Shown here one piece after another: positions 1-9,251 of a stretch of DNA of 64,000 nucleotides (positions are counted from its first letter, which is position 1; each line of letters starts with the position of its first letter). The notes below the pieces were generated by a model. The model did no database searches. It was not told the origin of the DNA and worked only from the letters and a program-made list of their open reading frames with translations. The DNA lies in the NCBI RefSeq assembly GCF_030209435.1, contig NZ_JARVRX010000002.1, positions 1 through 64,000 on the forward strand, in the 5' to 3' direction. The DNA is from Mycolicibacterium sp. lyk4-40-TYG-92 (GTDB taxonomy: Bacteria > Actinomycetota > Actinomycetes > Mycobacteriales > Mycobacteriaceae). Both the position numbers and the translations under genes were made by a program.

Positions 1-49
1 CCGATGATACTGCCCTGCACGGGCGGAAAAGTAGGACACCGCCGAACAC
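1..49 (+). rRNA. rrf: 5S rRNA, 3' end only
   Basis: The first ~49 bases match the 3' end of mycobacterial 5S rRNA: the GATGATACTGCC segment, a GGGCGGAAAAGTAGG helix region and the closing ACACCGCCGAAC. The 5' part lies outside the window. Its position before an ogt gene on the opposite strand is the order found downstream of the rrn operon in M. tuberculosis, so this is the end of an rRNA operon. The exact 3' end is uncertain by one or two bases. Confidence 0.9.
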
Positions 50-55
50 AAATTA

Positions 56-89
56 CCTCAGCCCCCCGATGAAAATCGGGGGGCTGAGG
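56..89 (+). terminator. rRNA operon terminator hairpin
   Basis: A perfect 15-bp inverted repeat (56-70 and 75-89) with a GAAA loop sits just after the 5S end and is followed by CATTTTGCGTT. It is the expected intrinsic terminator of the rRNA operon and may also stop ogt transcription arriving from the other strand. Confidence 0.9.
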
Positions 90-157
90 CATTTTGCGTT
101 CCGGACACTTTCGCATTTCGGCGCCGCGGCAATGTGTGGCGCCGAAATGCTATTTCG

Positions 158-667
158 TCAATCGAACAGCGTCGGTTCTTCGGCTCCTGACCGACTTTTC
201 TCCAGATCGAGCAGCAGCCTCTTGCGGTCCAATCCGCCGCCGTACCCGGTCAGGCTGCCATTCGCCCCGATGACTCGGTGGCAGGGCACGATGATGCCGA
301 CCGGATTGTGTCCGTTCGCCAATCCGACCGCACGAGAAGCGCCCGGTGATCCGACCTGCAGGGCGATCTCGCCGTACGAGCGTGTTTCGCCGTAGGGGAT
401 GGTCAACAACGCGCCCCAGACTCGGCGCTGGAACTCGGTGCCGATGAGGTCGAGTTCCAGCTCGAACTCCTGGAGCTCGCCGGCGAAGTAGGCGGTCAGT
501 TGGTCGACGGCCTCCGGAAATGCCGTCTCGTCGGGCTCCCAGCCGTCATGGCTGGGCTCGTATGTCTGATCATCCATCCGCAGGTGCCGAATGCGCCCGT
601 CGCACCCGGCGATCGTGATGGTTCCGACCGGGCTGTGCATGGTCCTGGTCTGCAACGTGGCGGTCAT
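158..667 (-). CDS. ogt: methylated-DNA--protein-cysteine methyltransferase
   Basis: 169-aa O6-alkylguanine-DNA alkyltransferase, which transfers the alkyl group from O6-alkylguanine (or O4-alkylthymine) to its own cysteine in a suicide reaction. The active-site motif IVPCHRVI is present with the acceptor Cys at residue 129, preceded by the DNA-binding region FQRRVWGALLTIPYGETRSY and followed by the conserved GYGGGLDRK loop. The ATG at 667 overlaps the stop of the upstream ada-alkA gene by 4 bp, so the two are translationally coupled. Equivalent to Rv1316c by sequence and position. The longer in-frame opening upstream is only a shadow of alkA. Confidence 0.95.
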   Translation of the reverse strand: MTATLQTRTMHSPVGTITIAGCDGRIRHLRMDDQTYEPSHDGWEPDETAFPEAVDQLTAYFAGELQEFELELDLIGTEFQRRVWGALLTIPYGETRSYGEIALQVGSPGASRAVGLANGHNPVGIIVPCHRVIGANGSLTGYGGGLDRKRLLLDLEKSRSGAEEPTLFD

Positions 668-2184
668 GCCTGCTCCTGTTGTGGTGATAGCGGAGGGTTG
701 GTGCTCAGCGGCGGCCATTGGTTGACCGCATGATCCAGGGAGGTCCACAGGTGTTGGGTGGCGTACGCGCGCCACGGACGCCAGTGCGTGCTGTGCGCGA
801 TCAACTGGCGTGAATTGTCGGGTAACCCAGCTTGTTTGGCCGCGGCCTGCACGCCGAGGTCGCTGGCCGGAAACGCGTCTGGATCGCCGAGTCCCCGCAT
901 CGCGATGACCTCGGCAGTCCACGGCCCGATGCCGGGCAGTTCGGCCAACTGACTTCTGGCCTGCAACCAGTCCGACCCGGCGTCGAGTTCGAGAGTGCCG
1001 GCGGCGAGCGCGTCGATCAGCGCGACAAGCGTGCGTCGGCGGGACTCCGGGAAGGCCAGGTGGCTGGGATCGATCTCGGCCAGTTGTGTGACGGACGGGA
1101 AGACATGGGTCAAGGCCCCCGCCGGGTCGTTGATTGGCGTGCCGTAAGCCAGCGCCAGCCGGCGAGTGTGCGTCGCCGCGGCTTTCATGGATACCTGCTG
1201 GCCGATCACCACCCGCAGTGCCAACTCGTTCTCGTCGACCGTGCGGGGGATGCGTTGCCCGGGCGCCTTGGCGACGATGGGCGCCAGGTGCCGGTCGGTG
1301 TTCAGGACGTCGATGACGGCCTCTGGGTCGGCGTCGAGGTCGAGGAGTCGCCGGCACCGGGCGATGGCGGTGGCCAGGTCCCGGAAGTCGTCGAGGATCA
1401 GCGTGCATTGGACGTGGTCGACGCGCGGTGACAGCCCGACGATGCCGGTGCCGTTGGGCAGCCGCAGGGTACGTCGGAACGCACCGTCGCGGACCTCTTC
1501 GACGCCGGACACCGCGCCGGCCGACAGGTGGCCGAACACGCCCTCGTAGGCAAACGGCGTCCGCACCGGCAACCGGACGGAAAGCGTTCCCGTGCCTGGG
1601 GTTTCGTTGGGCTCGAAGCGCGTCTGCGCCCGGTTCCGGAGCTCGGTCGGCGTCAGTGCGCACACCTCGCGAATGGTGTCGTTGAACTGGCGGATGCTGG
1701 AAAAGCCCGCGGCGAACGCGACGTCACCAAAGGGCAGTTTCGTGGTCTCGATGAGTACCCGTGCGGTCTGGCTCCGCTGAGCTCGGGCGAGCGCCAACGG
1801 GTTCGCACCCACCTCCGCCTGGAGCAGGCGCTCGAGCTGCCGGGTGGTGTAGCCGAGCCTGGCGGCCAGCCCCGTGACGCCCTCTCTGTCGACGGTGCCG
1901 TCGGCGATCAGCCGCATGGCGCGGGCGACGACGTCGGTGCGGATGTTCCACTCCGGGGACCCGGGAGATGCGTCGGGCCGACAGCGTTTGCAGGCCCGGA
2001 AGCCGGCTCGCTGCGCTGCTGCGGCGGTTGGGTAGAAGCGGACGTTGCGTGCGAACGGAGGCCGGACCGGGCAACTGGGACGGCAATAGATGCCTGTGGT
2101 GAGGACGGCCGTGACGAACCAACCGTCGAACCGGGCGTCCTTGGATTGGACTGCCCGATAGCAGCGGTCGAAATCGTCGTACAT
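664..2184 (-). CDS. alkA: Ada-AlkA fusion: alkylation-response regulator and 3-methyladenine DNA glycosylase
   Basis: 506-aa three-part protein of the alkylation response. Residues ~1-75 are an Ada-type zinc/methyl-acceptor domain with cysteines at 34, 38, 65 and 68. Residues ~85-190 are an AraC-type helix-turn-helix (GYTTRQLERLLQAEVGANP). Residues ~210-490 are an AlkA glycosylase with the HhH motif LPGIGPWTAEVIAM and the presumed catalytic Asp in FPASDLGV. It senses methylphosphotriesters, activates transcription and excises alkylated bases. It lies directly upstream of ogt with a 4-bp overlap, the same arrangement as Rv1317c-Rv1316c. An inverted repeat at 2248-2273 lies in its promoter region. 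Confidence 0.95.
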   Translation of the reverse strand: MYDDFDRCYRAVQSKDARFDGWFVTAVLTTGIYCRPSCPVRPPFARNVRFYPTAAAAQRAGFRACKRCRPDASPGSPEWNIRTDVVARAMRLIADGTVDREGVTGLAARLGYTTRQLERLLQAEVGANPLALARAQRSQTARVLIETTKLPFGDVAFAAGFSSIRQFNDTIREVCALTPTELRNRAQTRFEPNETPGTGTLSVRLPVRTPFAYEGVFGHLSAGAVSGVEEVRDGAFRRTLRLPNGTGIVGLSPRVDHVQCTLILDDFRDLATAIARCRRLLDLDADPEAVIDVLNTDRHLAPIVAKAPGQRIPRTVDENELALRVVIGQQVSMKAAATHTRRLALAYGTPINDPAGALTHVFPSVTQLAEIDPSHLAFPESRRRTLVALIDALAAGTLELDAGSDWLQARSQLAELPGIGPWTAEVIAMRGLGDPDAFPASDLGVQAAAKQAGLPDNSRQLIAHSTHWRPWRAYATQHLWTSLDHAVNQWPPLSTNPPLSPQQEQA

Positions 2185-2247
2185 ACCTTCGACAATGGCA
2201 TGCGGCAGACCCGAGTACTAGCGGGAAACCGACATCAACGTGGCTGG

Positions 2248-2273
2248 CGAGACATATTTAATCATTTGTCTCG
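2248..2273. promoter_or_regulatory. inverted repeat CGAGACA-N12-TGTCTCG
   Basis: Perfect 7-bp arms separated by an AT-rich 12-bp spacer, 64 bp upstream of ada-alkA (minus) and 71 bp upstream of the divergent secreted-protein gene (plus). Arm length and placement fit a dimeric repressor or activator site, possibly for Ada autoregulation; the binding protein is not identifiable from sequence. Confidence 0.45.
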
Positions 2274-2280
2274 TAAATGG

Positions 2281-2309
2281 CTGACGGGCGACTGTGGCCC
2301 TGTTATAAC
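2281..2309 (+). promoter_or_regulatory. putative sigma-70-type promoter of the DUF1214 gene
   Basis: CTGACG at 2281-2286 and TATAAC at 2304-2309 are separated by 17 bp, a good SigA-like arrangement. The start codon at 2345 follows at a normal distance, and the KstR-like palindrome abuts the -10 element. Confidence 0.5.
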
Positions 2310-2323
2310 TGGAACGCGTTCTA
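2310..2323. promoter_or_regulatory. KstR-like operator TGGAACGCGTTCTA
   Basis: The 14-mer fits the mycobacterial KstR consensus TnnAACnnGTTnnA at every fixed position. It sits immediately after a -10 hexamer and 22 bp before the start codon at 2345, where a repressor would block transcription start. KstR represses cholesterol-catabolism genes; other TetR regulators of lipid genes bind related palindromes, so the assignment is by motif only. Confidence 0.5.
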
Positions 2324-2344
2324 GTCGGGGTTCAGGGGAGTCAC

Positions 2345-4459
2345 ATGCCAAACAGCAGTCGTGGGCAGTTGTCAACTGGCGCAGCCAGATTCGTCGGACG
2401 GGTTGGTGCGTTGGCTGTTGCCCTGGGGATCGGCGTCGCGGTGGCGAGTAGCCCTGGCATCGCCCTCGCCGCACCGAGCGACGCTACTGGGGCGTCATCG
2501 GGCAACCATGCCAAGAGCGACAGTTCCGCCAAGGGTGACGCCGCCAAGGGTGATGCGGACAACGCCAACGCGGACAACCCGAAGAAGGATAAGGGCGGCA
2601 AGCGCTCTGGCGGCGTGAATCCGGCGAAGAAGTCGTCGAAGCGACCCGCGGGGCAGGCCGACGCGGGGAAGCCGTCGACCGCGAAGGATGCGACCGACGC
2701 CGGCAAGACGTCTGAGCCTGACGCGAAACCCGCGGCCAAGAAGGTCGCCACCACACCGACCGCCCAAACCGCGCAGAAACCCTCGAAGGTGCAGGCGGCG
2801 GCCAAGGAGGACGCACCTGTGAGCACCGCGCCACGGGCGCATGTGGCAGTGCCGGTCGCTTCGATCGGCGCACCGGTTGCGGCCGCGACCGCAGCGGTGT
2901 CGCATGTGCTCTCGGCAGTGGGCCTCAACGGGACGGCGAATGCGTCCGGGAATCCCGTCGCCCCGCTGCAGAACGCCGCGTTGTCCGCGCTGCTCGGCGT
3001 CACTCGCCGGGAGACCGCATCCGCCTCCGCGACAACGTCATTGGCGGCCGCGCCGACGTCGTTGCAGAGCGCCACCACGGTGCTCGGCACGTCGCAGCAG
3101 CTGGCCGGCGAACGGAACGCCAACGCCATCGTGAACACGCTGCCGATGCAGATCATGAAGGCGATCCTCAAATTCGCGTTCCAGCTGAATGCCAAGCAGC
3201 AGTACTCCCAGGTCGGTGGACCCGACCAGGAGAACCTGGATCAGCTGAAGCAGGCCGTGGATGAGTACGCCCAGCAGGCCGCCATGGAGTACCAGCTGCT
3301 CAACCCGATGCGACCGACGGTGCTGGAAATGGTTATGCCGCCGCACGATTGGTTCGGCCAGTCGATCACCGGCACGCGCATCCTGTACGACAACCCGGAC
3401 ACCATCTACCGGATGATGGCGGTCAACTCGACGTCCACGTACGTGATCAGCGGGAAGTTCGGTCCGGGAGAGAGGCCCGCGGAGACGACCTTCAGTGTGC
3501 TGACAGGCCTTGGCGGGAAGACAGCCGCGGTGCTGAATGCCAAGGACATGCAGATCAACCCGGACGGCACCTTCACCGTGACGGTGAGTTCGCGTCCGGC
3601 CGAACCGGGTCAGACCAATCATCTGCAGATCCCGACCGACACCACCTTGATCGTCGCGCGGAACACCCTGTCGGACTGGAACGCTCAGGATCCGATGAGC
3701 TTGTCGATCGAGCGGGTCGGCGGCCCCCGAAACAGCCTGTTCGCACAGATCGGCGGCTTCGACATCCCTGGTCTGGGACCGGCCGTCTCCGGTAATCCGT
3801 TCCTGACCAACCTGGTCTCGCTGGTCCCGCCGCTGCCGGTGATGCCGAGGTTCCTGCAGGGCTTGGAGGCGTCGGTGATTCTCGCCCTCGGGCTGCGGAT
3901 GGAACCGCAGTACATGGATGTGGCGACCAAGGATTCGTCGGGAAAGGCGAAGCCGCCCAACGTCTTCACCGATCCCGAGAGCAACGCGACGTTCCTGTCG
4001 ACCCAGGTGCAGAGCCCGGGGTACTTCCAGCTGGCCGACGACCAGGCGCTGGTGCTGACGATCAAGCCCGGTGACGCCGGCTATTTCGTCGTGCCGGTGA
4101 CCAATGACTGGACCATCACCAAGAACTACTGGGACCAGCAGACCAGCCTGAACATCGCGCAGTCGGTGGCCAATGCGGACGGCAGCTACACCATCGTGGT
4201 GTCGCCGACCGATCCCGGGGTGGCGAACTGGGTGTCTACCGGTGGCCTCAACCAGGGGACCATCTCGATCCGGTTCCAGGACATCGACACGACGGACACC
4301 AATCTGCCGAAGGTGAGTTCACAGGTGGTTGCGCTCAGCGACCTCAGCACGGTGCTGCCGGCCGGGACGACGTATGTCACTGCGGCGCAACGGCAAGCGG
4401 CACTCGACGAACGGAAGGCCGGATTCGACAAGCGTTTTGCGCCCTACCCGCAGGCGTGA
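2345..4459 (+). CDS. secreted DUF1214-domain protein with Ala/Lys-rich linker
   Basis: 704-aa exported protein of unknown function. Residues ~1-43 form a long signal peptide (hydrophobic VGALAVALGIGVAVASSPG, cleavage near ALA-AP). Residues ~45-160 are a low-complexity Ala/Lys/Asp/Thr-rich linker seen in large mycobacterial surface proteins. The globular part contains an N-terminal half with YRMMAVNSTSTYVISG and a C-terminal DUF1214-like half with TKNYWDQQTSLNIAQ and DPGVANWVSTGG. DUF1214 proteins are frequent around mycobacterial steroid and lipid genes but have no firm biochemical role. The ATG is preceded by CAGGGGAG. A KstR-like operator directly upstream suggests lipid- or sterol-linked control. 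Confidence 0.8.
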   Translation: MPNSSRGQLSTGAARFVGRVGALAVALGIGVAVASSPGIALAAPSDATGASSGNHAKSDSSAKGDAAKGDADNANADNPKKDKGGKRSGGVNPAKKSSKRPAGQADAGKPSTAKDATDAGKTSEPDAKPAAKKVATTPTAQTAQKPSKVQAAAKEDAPVSTAPRAHVAVPVASIGAPVAAATAAVSHVLSAVGLNGTANASGNPVAPLQNAALSALLGVTRRETASASATTSLAAAPTSLQSATTVLGTSQQLAGERNANAIVNTLPMQIMKAILKFAFQLNAKQQYSQVGGPDQENLDQLKQAVDEYAQQAAMEYQLLNPMRPTVLEMVMPPHDWFGQSITGTRILYDNPDTIYRMMAVNSTSTYVISGKFGPGERPAETTFSVLTGLGGKTAAVLNAKDMQINPDGTFTVTVSSRPAEPGQTNHLQIPTDTTLIVARNTLSDWNAQDPMSLSIERVGGPRNSLFAQIGGFDIPGLGPAVSGNPFLTNLVSLVPPLPVMPRFLQGLEASVILALGLRMEPQYMDVATKDSSGKAKPPNVFTDPESNATFLSTQVQSPGYFQLADDQALVLTIKPGDAGYFVVPVTNDWTITKNYWDQQTSLNIAQSVANADGSYTIVVSPTDPGVANWVSTGGLNQGTISIRFQDIDTTDTNLPKVSSQVVALSDLSTVLPAGTTYVTAAQRQAALDERKAGFDKRFAPYPQA

Positions 4460-4460
4460 C

Positions 4461-4754
4461 TCAATACTCGTGGTTGGGGCACTGTACGTCGACGTAGACG
4501 GTCGCCGCGACCGGGCCGCCCGGCTTGAAATTGCCGGGGTTGTTCACGCCGGTCACCCAGCAGGTGTCGAGCGGCTTGACGTCGAAACCGTTGGTCCAGT
4601 TGATCTGTACGAGGTAGCCCTCGGCCTGGAGATTGTTGATGACGTCAGCCGCCGAACCGCCGGTGTTGTAGGTGTCGGCCGCGGCCTGAGGAGCGAGCGC
4701 CAGCGACACGGCCAGTGCGCCGGCGGCGGCAGCCATGACGGAATGTCGCTTCAT
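4461..4754 (-). CDS. small secreted hypothetical protein
   Basis: 97-aa protein with a clear signal peptide (KR, hydrophobic AAAAGALAVSLALA, cleavage after AAA-D) and a mature part of about 70 residues beginning DTYNTGGSAADVINNLQAEGY, with two cysteines (CWVTGV and VQCPNHEY) that could form a disulfide. It resembles small conserved secreted mycobacterial proteins of unknown function. GGAGG lies 12 bp before the ATG at 4754; an upstream in-frame ATG at 4763 is only 3 bp from that GGAGG. It ends almost against the convergent DUF1214 gene and begins 44 bp after the adenylate cyclase stop. Confidence 0.75.
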   Translation of the reverse strand: MKRHSVMAAAAGALAVSLALAPQAAADTYNTGGSAADVINNLQAEGYLVQINWTNGFDVKPLDTCWVTGVNNPGNFKPGGPVAATVYVDVQCPNHEY

Positions 4755-4797
4755 AACCACCATGATCCTCCGGATCTGTGTGAAGCAGATGTGAATT

Positions 4798-6399
4798 TCA
4801 GGCCAGGATGGCCAGCTGCGTCGGCTCGGACATCCCACGCAGCGTCACGGTGTCACCCAGGGTCCAGTGCGCGCTTTCGGATTCGCTGACCGCGTCGAGC
4901 ATGCTCGCGGAGGCCGCCAGATGGCCCGGCACAGACTTGGCGAGCTCGCACAGTCGAGCCGCCTCGTTGACCGGCTCGCCGATCACCGTGTACTCGAACC
5001 GCTCCTTGGCTCCGACGTTGCCGGCCACCACGGTGCCGGCCGCGACGCCGAGGCCCGCCTTCAATTCGGGCACTTCGTCACGCAGTCGCGACGCGATGGC
5101 CCGGGCGGCGGCCAGGGCGTCACCTTCGGTGCACTGCAACGACACCGGCGCCCCGAACACCGCCAGCACCGCGTCGCCCTCGAATTTGTTGACGAACCCG
5201 TGGTGCCGGTCCACCTCGTCGACGATGACGGCGAAGAAGCGGTTCAGCAGCTCGACGACCTCGACGGCCGGACGGCTCGTCACCAATTGGGTGGAGCCGA
5301 TGACGTCGACGAAGATCACCGCGGCATGCCGCTCTTCGCCGCCGAGTTGCGGCTTCTCCTGCTCGGCGAGCGCCGCGACCTCACGTCCCACGTGCCGGCC
5401 GAACAGGTCGCGGACCCGTTCGCGTTCCCGCAGTCCGTGCACCATGGAGTTGAATCCGCGTTGCAGCTGGCCGAGCTCGGTGCCATCGAAGACCACGAGA
5501 TCGGTGGTCAGGTCGCCCTGCTCGACGCGGCTGAGTGCCTGTCGCACAATACGGATCGGGCTGGCGGTCAGCCATGCCACGATCCACATCAGCAACGCGC
5601 CGAACACCAACGCGAACACCGCCAGCACCAGCACGGCGAACGCGAATTGGGTTGGGGTGAGGGTGCTTTGGGTGAGCGCGAACACCGCGGCCAACAGCAC
5701 GCCCAGCATCGGCACGCCCGAGCCGAACGCCCACACCACCATGGTTCGGCCCATGATGCCCGGCGCCAGCCGCGATGGCGGCCGTCCGGCCTGAAGGGCG
5801 TCGGCAGCTACCGGGCGCAGCGCGAACTCGGTGTACAGGTTGCAGCTGGTGGATACGACGATGCCGGGGAAGGTGACGCCCAGCAGCAGTTTGGGGATGA
5901 ACTGGGTGTCGTGCAGCGCGTAGAGCGTCGTCAGCAGTACGGCGCCGGAGCCCCACAGGAACAGCAGCACGCGCGTGAGCTGGCCCGGCGCGCGGAAGGT
6001 GTTGCGCTGGTCCTCGACGGTGGGAGTGCGTTCTTCGATGGCCCAGCGCACGCTCTGGATCACCCTGTTGGTCGCCCACACGACGCCGACGAGGAAGGCG
6101 AACACGATGTACGCGGGTGCCACGATCGTGGTGATCCACCAGACGTCGGCCCGGAAGACGTTGGGGGTCGGGAACAGCACCGTCTCGATGAAGATCGAGA
6201 CGCCGACGCCGATCATATTCGCGACGATCACGAACGTGGTCAGGATGAGTTGGATGCGGATACGTCGCCGGCGCTGAGTCTCGGAAACACGGCCCAGAAT
6301 CCACGATCCGTATTCGGGTGTGGACTGCAAGCTCGTACGCGGGGTGATGGCTTCCCGTATCCGCGCCAGGCGCGTCGTCCCGCTCTGGTCCGCAGTCAT
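4798..6399 (-). CDS. membrane-bound class III adenylate cyclase with HAMP domain
   Basis: 533-aa enzyme making cAMP from ATP. About six transmembrane segments cover residues 45-275 and are followed by a HAMP linker (~278-335, [18 protein letters not shown]). The catalytic domain spans ~355-533, with metal-binding Asp365 (FVDVIGST) and Asp409 (FEGDAV), substrate-specifying Lys405, and the [21 protein letters not shown] stretch. This is the Rv1318c/Rv1319c/Rv1320c/Rv3645 architecture. M. tuberculosis has three tandem copies here; this genome has one. The N-terminal membrane half probably senses a lipid or envelope signal (inference). Confidence 0.92.
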   Translation of the reverse strand: MTADQSGTTRLARIREAITPRTSLQSTPEYGSWILGRVSETQRRRRIRIQLILTTFVIVANMIGVGVSIFIETVLFPTPNVFRADVWWITTIVAPAYIVFAFLVGVVWATNRVIQSVRWAIEERTPTVEDQRNTFRAPGQLTRVLLFLWGSGAVLLTTLYALHDTQFIPKLLLGVTFPGIVVSTSCNLYTEFALRPVAADALQAGRPPSRLAPGIMGRTMVVWAFGSGVPMLGVLLAAVFALTQSTLTPTQFAFAVLVLAVFALVFGALLMWIVAWLTASPIRIVRQALSRVEQGDLTTDLVVFDGTELGQLQRGFNSMVHGLRERERVRDLFGRHVGREVAALAEQEKPQLGGEERHAAVIFVDVIGSTQLVTSRPAVEVVELLNRFFAVIVDEVDRHHGFVNKFEGDAVLAVFGAPVSLQCTEGDALAAARAIASRLRDEVPELKAGLGVAAGTVVAGNVGAKERFEYTVIGEPVNEAARLCELAKSVPGHLAASASMLDAVSESESAHWTLGDTVTLRGMSEPTQLAILA

Positions 6400-6463
6400 T
6401 GGCCGTCAGCCTAGTTCGTGGGGCGAGTCCGGAGCGGGATTCAATACCCCTAAGGTGGTTCGG

Positions 6464-7144
6464 GTGCGTCTCGTGATCGCCCAGTGCACCGTTGACTACG
6501 TCGGACGTCTGACCGCACATCTGCCGTCGGCCCGCCGCCTGCTGTTGTTCAAGGCGGATGGATCGGTGAGTGTGCATGCCGATGACCGCGCCTACAAGCC
6601 GCTGAACTGGATGACGCCGCCGTGCTGGACCGTCGAGGAGGCGCCGGTGGACGGCGTTTCGGCTCTGGTCTGGGTCGTCGAGAACAAAGCCGGTGAGCAG
6701 CTGCGGATCACCGTCGAGGACATCGAGCACGACTCCAGTCACGTGCTCGGCGTCGATCCCGGCCTGGTGAAGGACGGCGTGGAGGCGCACCTGCAGGAGC
6801 TGCTCGCCGAGCACGTCGAGCTGCTGGGGGTCGGATACACGTTGGTGCGGCGCGAGTACCCGACGCCGATCGGCCCTGTGGACCTCCTGTGCCGCGACGA
6901 GACCGGCGCGTCGGTCGCGGTGGAGATCAAGCGCCGCGGTGAGATCGACGGGGTTGAGCAGCTGACGCGGTACCTCGACCTGCTCAACCGGGACAGCGTC
7001 CTGGCGCCGGTGGCCGGGGTGTTCGCCGCTCAGCAGATCAAGCCGCAGGCGCGCACGCTCGCCACTGATCGTGGAATCCGTTGCGTGACTTTGGACTACG
7101 ACAAGATGCGCGGCATGGACAACGACGAGTTCCGGTTGTTCTGA
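6464..7144 (+). CDS. nucS: mismatch-specific endonuclease NucS (EndoMS)
   Basis: 226-aa protein of the NucS/EndoMS family, which replaces MutS-MutL in non-canonical mismatch repair of mycobacteria by cutting both strands at mismatches. The N-terminal beta-rich DNA-binding domain begins [16 protein letters not shown]. The C-terminal RecB-like nuclease domain carries [12 protein letters not shown] and [17 protein letters not shown], giving the D...ExK catalytic core. The GTG at 6464 is chosen because it gives the family N-terminus; the frame is open further upstream. The next gene starts within the stop (ATGA overlap at 7144). Confidence 0.95.
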   Translation: MRLVIAQCTVDYVGRLTAHLPSARRLLLFKADGSVSVHADDRAYKPLNWMTPPCWTVEEAPVDGVSALVWVVENKAGEQLRITVEDIEHDSSHVLGVDPGLVKDGVEAHLQELLAEHVELLGVGYTLVRREYPTPIGPVDLLCRDETGASVAVEIKRRGEIDGVEQLTRYLDLLNRDSVLAPVAGVFAAQQIKPQARTLATDRGIRCVTLDYDKMRGMDNDEFRLF

Positions 7145-7431
7145 TGCCGCGGCGACGTCCGGAGCGGCCCCGGCGGGACCCGCCGCCACTGCTCGGGGTG
7201 TCGTCACGCCGGGTGGAGACCGGACCCGACGGATATGACTACGAGGTGCGGTCGGTGGCCGGATCACGCGCCGTCAAGATGTATCGGTGCCCGGGATGCG
7301 ATCACGAAATCCGCCCGGGCACAGCGCATGTGGTGGTACTGCGGGTCGACGACGCCGAGGACCGCCGGCATTGGCATACGCCGTGCTGGACGAATCGGGG
7401 AAACAGAGGACCGACGCGACGGTGGTCCTAG
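7144..7431 (+). CDS. ATP/GTP-binding-type hypothetical protein with zinc-site cysteines (Rv1322-like)
   Basis: 95-aa conserved mycobacterial protein overlapping the nucS stop by one base, so probably co-translated with it. The N-terminus is Arg/Pro-rich. The C-terminal half has CPGCDHEI and HWHTPCW, a CxxC...HxxxC pattern suggesting a small zinc-binding fold. Function unknown; the constant pairing with nucS hints at a nucleic-acid role (inference only). Confidence 0.8.
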   Translation: MPRRRPERPRRDPPPLLGVSSRRVETGPDGYDYEVRSVAGSRAVKMYRCPGCDHEIRPGTAHVVVLRVDDAEDRRHWHTPCWTNRGNRGPTRRWS

Positions 7432-7450
7432 TCAGCGCGCGAGCAGCGCG

Positions 7451-7924
7451 TCAGTGTCCTTCGGCGGCGGGCTCGACCAGCTCGATCAGCACGCCACCGG
7501 CATCCTTCGGGTGGATGAAGTTGATGCGCGAGTCGGCGGTGCCACGGCGCGGCGCTTCGTACAGCAGGCGGACGCCGTCGGCGCGCAGGCGCTCGGACAG
7601 GGCGTCGATGTCGCTGGTCCGGTAGGCCAGCTGCTGCAGGCCCGGGCCGCGGGTATCGATGAACTTGGCGATGGTCGACTTCTCGTCGAGCGGGGCCAGC
7701 AGCTGAATCTGGGCGCTGCCGACGGGCGCGCCACGGACGGAGAGCATGGCCTCACGGACGCCCTGGTCCTCGTTGACCTCTTCGTGCAGGACGATCATGC
7801 CGAGGTGGTCGTGGTACCACCGGATCGCCGCGTCCAGATCCGGCACGGCGATACCGACGTGATCAACAGCGGTCACGAGGGCGCTGGCCAGCGCCGGACG
7901 GGCATCGACGTGTTCGGTGGTCAT
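7451..7924 (-). CDS. mce: methylmalonyl-CoA epimerase
   Basis: 157-aa vicinal-oxygen-chelate enzyme that interconverts (2S)- and (2R)-methylmalonyl-CoA in propionate metabolism, feeding methylmalonyl-CoA mutase and methyl-branched lipid synthesis. Metal ligands are visible in VDHVGIAVPDLD (His) and in the C-terminal GGVLIELVEP (Glu), with the family motif RGPGLQQLAYRTSDID. The ATG at 7924 is preferred over an upstream in-frame start because it gives the usual short N-terminus. Matches Rv1322A in sequence and place, divergent from the thiolase. Confidence 0.93.
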   Translation of the reverse strand: MTTEHVDARPALASALVTAVDHVGIAVPDLDAAIRWYHDHLGMIVLHEEVNEDQGVREAMLSVRGAPVGSAQIQLLAPLDEKSTIAKFIDTRGPGLQQLAYRTSDIDALSERLRADGVRLLYEAPRRGTADSRINFIHPKDAGGVLIELVEPAAEGH

Positions 7925-8007
7925 AACGTAAAGGTAACCTGATACGACCGAATTTGCGCCTGTGTGATCGGCCACATTAGCCGTTACAGATTTGTTGGAG
8001 GATGGAA

Positions 8008-9189
8008 ATGACGACCTCGGTAATTGTTGCTGGAGCCCGCACGCCGGTAGGTAAGTTGATGGGTTCGCTGAAGGACTTCTCGGGTAGCGACCTGGGCGCC
8101 ATCGCCATCAAGGGCGCCCTGGAGAAGGCCGGCGTCGAGCCCGCTGCGGTCGATTACGTGATCATGGGCCAGGTTCTGACCGCCGGTGCCGGGCAGATGC
8201 CGGCCCGTCAGGCGGCCGTCGCCGCGGGCATCCCGTGGGACGTCGCGTCGCTGACCATCAACAAGATGTGCCTGTCGGGCATCGACGCCATCGCCCTCGC
8301 GGACCAGCTGATTCGCGCCGGTGAGTTCGAGGTCGTCGTGGCCGGTGGCCAGGAGTCCATGAGCCAGGCCCCGCACCTGCTGCCCAAGAGCCGTGAGGGC
8401 TACAAGTACGGCAACGTCACCGCGCTCGATCACCTCGCATACGACGGTCTGCACGACGTGTTCACCGACCAGCCGATGGGCGCTCTGACCGAGCAGCGCA
8501 ACGACCAGGACAAGTTCACCCGCGCCGAGCAGGACGAGTTCGCCGCGCAGTCGCACCAGAAGGCCGCGGCCGCGTGGAAGGACGGTGTCTTTGCCGACGA
8601 GGTCGTCGCGGTGTCCATCCCGCAGCGCAAGGGCGACCCGATCGAGTTCTCCGAGGACGAGGGCATCCGCGGCAACACCACCGCCGAGTCCCTCGGTGGC
8701 CTGAAGCCGGCGTTCCGCAAGGACGGCACCATCACCGCCGGTTCGGCGTCGCAGATCTCCGACGGCGCGTGTGCGGTCGTGGTCATGAGCAAGGACAAGG
8801 CCGAGTCGCTGGGCCTGACCTGGCTGTGCGAGATCGGCGCGCACGGCGTCGTCGCCGGCCCGGACTCGACGCTGCAGAGCCAGCCGGCCAACGCCATCAA
8901 GAAGGCCGTCGAGCGCGAGGGCATCACGGTCGACCATCTGGACGTCATCGAGATCAACGAGGCCTTCGCGGCGGTGTCGCTGGCCTCGACCAAGGAACTG
9001 GGCGTCGACGGCGACAAGGTCAACGTCAACGGTGGCGCCATCGCCATCGGCCACCCGATCGGCATGTCGGGCGCCCGTATCACGCTGCACGCGGCGCTGG
9101 AGCTGGCCCGCAAGGGTTCGGGTTACGCCGTCGCGGCGCTGTGCGGTGCCGGTGGCCAGGGCGACGCCCTGATCCTGCGTCGTCCGTAG
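8008..9189 (+). CDS. fadA4: acetyl-CoA C-acetyltransferase (thiolase)
   Basis: 393-aa thiolase II that condenses two acetyl-CoA to acetoacetyl-CoA or cleaves it. The acylated Cys is residue 88 ([11 protein letters not shown]); the C-terminal [10 protein letters not shown] holds the base His and CGAGGQGDA the second Cys. The start at 8008 follows GGAGG with 6-bp spacing; an in-frame ATG at 8002 is too close to it. Equivalent to Rv1323/fadA4 and divergent from the epimerase. Confidence 0.95.
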   Translation: MTTSVIVAGARTPVGKLMGSLKDFSGSDLGAIAIKGALEKAGVEPAAVDYVIMGQVLTAGAGQMPARQAAVAAGIPWDVASLTINKMCLSGIDAIALADQLIRAGEFEVVVAGGQESMSQAPHLLPKSREGYKYGNVTALDHLAYDGLHDVFTDQPMGALTEQRNDQDKFTRAEQDEFAAQSHQKAAAAWKDGVFADEVVAVSIPQRKGDPIEFSEDEGIRGNTTAESLGGLKPAFRKDGTITAGSASQISDGACAVVVMSKDKAESLGLTWLCEIGAHGVVAGPDSTLQSQPANAIKKAVEREGITVDHLDVIEINEAFAAVSLASTKELGVDGDKVNVNGGAIAIGHPIGMSGARITLHAALELARKGSGYAVAALCGAGGQGDALILRRP

Positions 9190-9251
9190 TTTTCGCGAGG
9201 TGTGAACTACGCCTCGTAGTAGTCAGCCCGTCACTCGGGCACAATGGCGCC

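Noticed and set aside
158..1663. A 501-codon minus-strand protein extending ogt upstream
   Set aside because: Everything before codon 333 is ada-alkA read in the wrong frame; the ATG at 667 with ATGA overlap and the 169-aa family length define ogt.
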